Assembly: GCA_007117555.1 (NCBI GenBank)
Contig: SKGI01000083.1
Span: 1 to 6,967, forward strand
DNA length: 6,967 nucleotides
Direction: 5' to 3'
DNA from: Candidatus Izemoplasma sp.
GTDB lineage: Bacteria; Bacillota_I; Bacilli_A; Izemoplasmatales; Izemoplasmataceae
Shown here: piece by piece, positions 5,770 to 6,967 of the stretch
How positions within the stretch are numbered: the first letter of the stretch is position 1
How the letters are laid out: the number at the start of each line of letters is the position of its first letter
Made by a program: the position numbers and the translations under genes
The notes under the pieces: generated by a model
Told to the model about the DNA's origin: nothing
Seen by the model: only the letters and a program-made list of their open reading frames with translations
Databases searched by the model: none

Positions 5770-6967
5770 ATGAAAAAACTCGCCGCTCATATGATGACAC
5801 CGGATGGTTGGACTTTAGTGACGGACCATTTTGACGCGGTTTCAGCCATCCATGAAGGTTCAAACTTTATGATTGGAAACGGTTATCTTGGGTATCGGGG
5901 CACATTTGCCGAAGCCCGTAAAGCAGATTATGCAGCATGTGTCGTAACGGATACATGGGACAAAGCCGATGGCAAGTGGGAAGAGCTCAGTACCGTGCCG
6001 AATGCGCTTTTCACTATGCTTTACGAAGAAGAACAACCCTTAAACCCTCAGTTAAACCCCGTGTCATTCACGCGGTATCTGAATCTTAAAACAGCTGTTT
6101 CAGGACGGTCTGTTACATTTACAACACCGCAAGGTCACCAAATTGAACTTAAAGAAGAGAAGTTTGCCAGCGCCCAAAATCGCCATCTTGTGATGATGCG
6201 CTATAGTTTTAAAGCTGAAACAGCCGTTTCACTTAAGGTGCTGACAGGCATCGATCTCGATGTATGGAGTTTAAATGGTGACCATTTAAAGGATCATAAA
6301 ATGTTTAAGCACGCCGATGATTATGGGGTGCATGCCGTCACTGGACAATCAAAAATCCCCATCGTTGTCTTAGAAAAAGTGTTGCATATGCCAGAAGGGG
6401 AAGCGCGTTTTTACGAGGATGTGCAAGAAGTTGGCCGCATCATGACGCTCAACTTAAAACCTGGTGAAACGCAAGTGTTAGAAAAAGCGATGCTTGTTGT
6501 GAATGGTCACGATTATGACAACCCACAAGAAGAAGCAGTAAGCATGGCTAGCATGCTAAATCGCTACGCTGATGCGCTTGAAGCGCATGTTGCACTTTGG
6601 GAAAAACGTTGGCAGCAATATGACATTGCCATTGAGGGGGCGCTTGATGATCAAGTGGCGCTGCGTTTTAATATTTACCATGCGCTCATCGCCACCCCGC
6701 GGCATAAACCTCTGCCTATTGGTGCGCGTGGGCTGTCGTGTCAGGCGTATCAAGGGGCGGCTTTTTGGGATCAGGAAATGTACAATTTGCCTATGTACTT
6801 ATACCGCGAACCCCAAATTGCGCGTCAACTGCTAACTTACCGGTATCAAACATTAGATGGGGCGCGACGCAAAGCCAAAAAACATCATTATGAAGGGGCA
6901 TTTTATGCTTGGATTAGTGGTAAAACAGGGGATGAGTTATGTCCAGACTTCTTTTTCAAAGACGTCC
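5770..6967 (+). CDS. second GH65 family enzyme, N-terminal part (3' end outside window)
   Basis: This is open from ATG 5770 to the window edge: 399 codons of a protein expected to be about 750-800 aa. GH65 features are GNGYLGYRG at residues 36-44, a long beta-sandwich domain, and the start of the catalytic barrel with GARGLSCQAYQGAAFWDQE (318-336; Phe332-Trp333-Asp334-Gln335-Glu336), then TYRYQTLDGARRKAKK (356-371) and YAWISGKTGDE (379-389). The catalytic Glu (GPDEY region) lies beyond the window. No signal peptide is seen, so it is cytoplasmic. It differs clearly from the first GH65: FWDQE replaces FWDTE and the AWRTINGAE motif is replaced by AWISGKTGDE. It is not a recent duplicate and probably has another substrate or linkage. 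It could be a phosphorylase or a hydrolase; both occur in GH65. AGGA at 5756-5759 is 10 bases from ATG 5770; in-frame ATG 5764 and GTG 5761 are alternative starts. Confidence 0.9.
   Translation, partial: MKKLAAHMMTPDGWTLVTDHFDAVSAIHEGSNFMIGNGYLGYRGTFAEARKADYAACVVTDTWDKADGKWEELSTVPNALFTMLYEEEQPLNPQLNPVSFTRYLNLKTAVSGRSVTFTTPQGHQIELKEEKFASAQNRHLVMMRYSFKAETAVSLKVLTGIDLDVWSLNGDHLKDHKMFKHADDYGVHAVTGQSKIPIVVLEKVLHMPEGEARFYEDVQEVGRIMTLNLKPGETQVLEKAMLVVNGHDYDNPQEEAVSMASMLNRYADALEAHVALWEKRWQQYDIAIEGALDDQVALRFNIYHALIATPRHKPLPIGARGLSCQAYQGAAFWDQEMYNLPMYLYREPQIARQLLTYRYQTLDGARRKAKKHHYEGAFYAWISGKTGDELCPDFFFKDV

Noticed and set aside
6541..6557. Repeated AGCATG / palindromic AGCATGCT
   Set aside because: It is short, lies within codons for an ordinary helical stretch of the second GH65, and shows no further array.
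6572..6835. Plus-strand open frame of 87 codons near the window end
   Set aside because: It is out of frame with the second GH65 gene, whose own frame holds the family motifs FWDQE and TYRYQTLDGAR without interruption to the window edge.
1..6967. CRISPR arrays, tRNA or rRNA genes, insertion sequences, phage or defence genes
   Set aside because: No spaced direct repeats, tRNA-like cloverleaf, transposase or terminal inverted repeats were seen; nearly all of the window is coding sequence of one sugar locus.

Overview
The window is one carbohydrate-utilisation locus with all genes on the + strand: import of an alpha-glucoside by a CUT1 (MalFG-type) ABC transporter, followed by phosphorolytic breakdown in the cytoplasm. 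The organism looks like a low-to-moderate-GC member of the Bacillota or a related wall-less lineage such as Izemoplasma/Acholeplasma types. The grounds are strong AGGAGG-type ribosome binding sites, a solute-binding lipoprotein with an acidic Asp-Asn-Gly linker, and very tight gene packing. The standard code is used: tryptophan codons in every gene are TGG and no reading frame contains an internal TGA. The taxonomic guess is soft.

Layout: 1-447 is the 3' part of a MalF-like permease. At 447-1412 is a MalG-like permease with an odd N-terminal tandem repeat. At 1414-2067 is a beta-phosphoglucomutase, and at 2093-4324 a complete GH65 disaccharide phosphorylase. A long hairpin without a U-tract (4326-4356) sits just after its stop. 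At 4391-5683 is an extracytoplasmic sugar-binding lipoprotein, followed by a textbook rho-independent terminator (5701-5733). From 5770 to the window edge runs a second, clearly different GH65 enzyme, truncated by the window.

Inferred pathway: the lipoprotein captures an alpha-linked disaccharide or oligosaccharide and the MalF/MalG pore imports it. A GH65 enzyme splits it with phosphate into beta-glucose 1-phosphate plus the remaining sugar, and beta-phosphoglucomutase converts beta-glucose 1-phosphate to glucose 6-phosphate for glycolysis. No transporter ATPase is present, so it is either outside the window or shared (MsmK-like). The exact sugar cannot be read from the sequence; maltose, kojibiose, nigerose and trehalose are all GH65 phosphorylase substrates.

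Most of this is a recognisable catabolic operon. The less ordinary points are the 11-residue cationic amphipathic repeats on the MalG-like protein, an apparent loop insertion in the MalF-like protein, the intercistronic hairpin before the binding-protein gene, and the pairing of two dissimilar GH65 enzymes on either side of a terminator.
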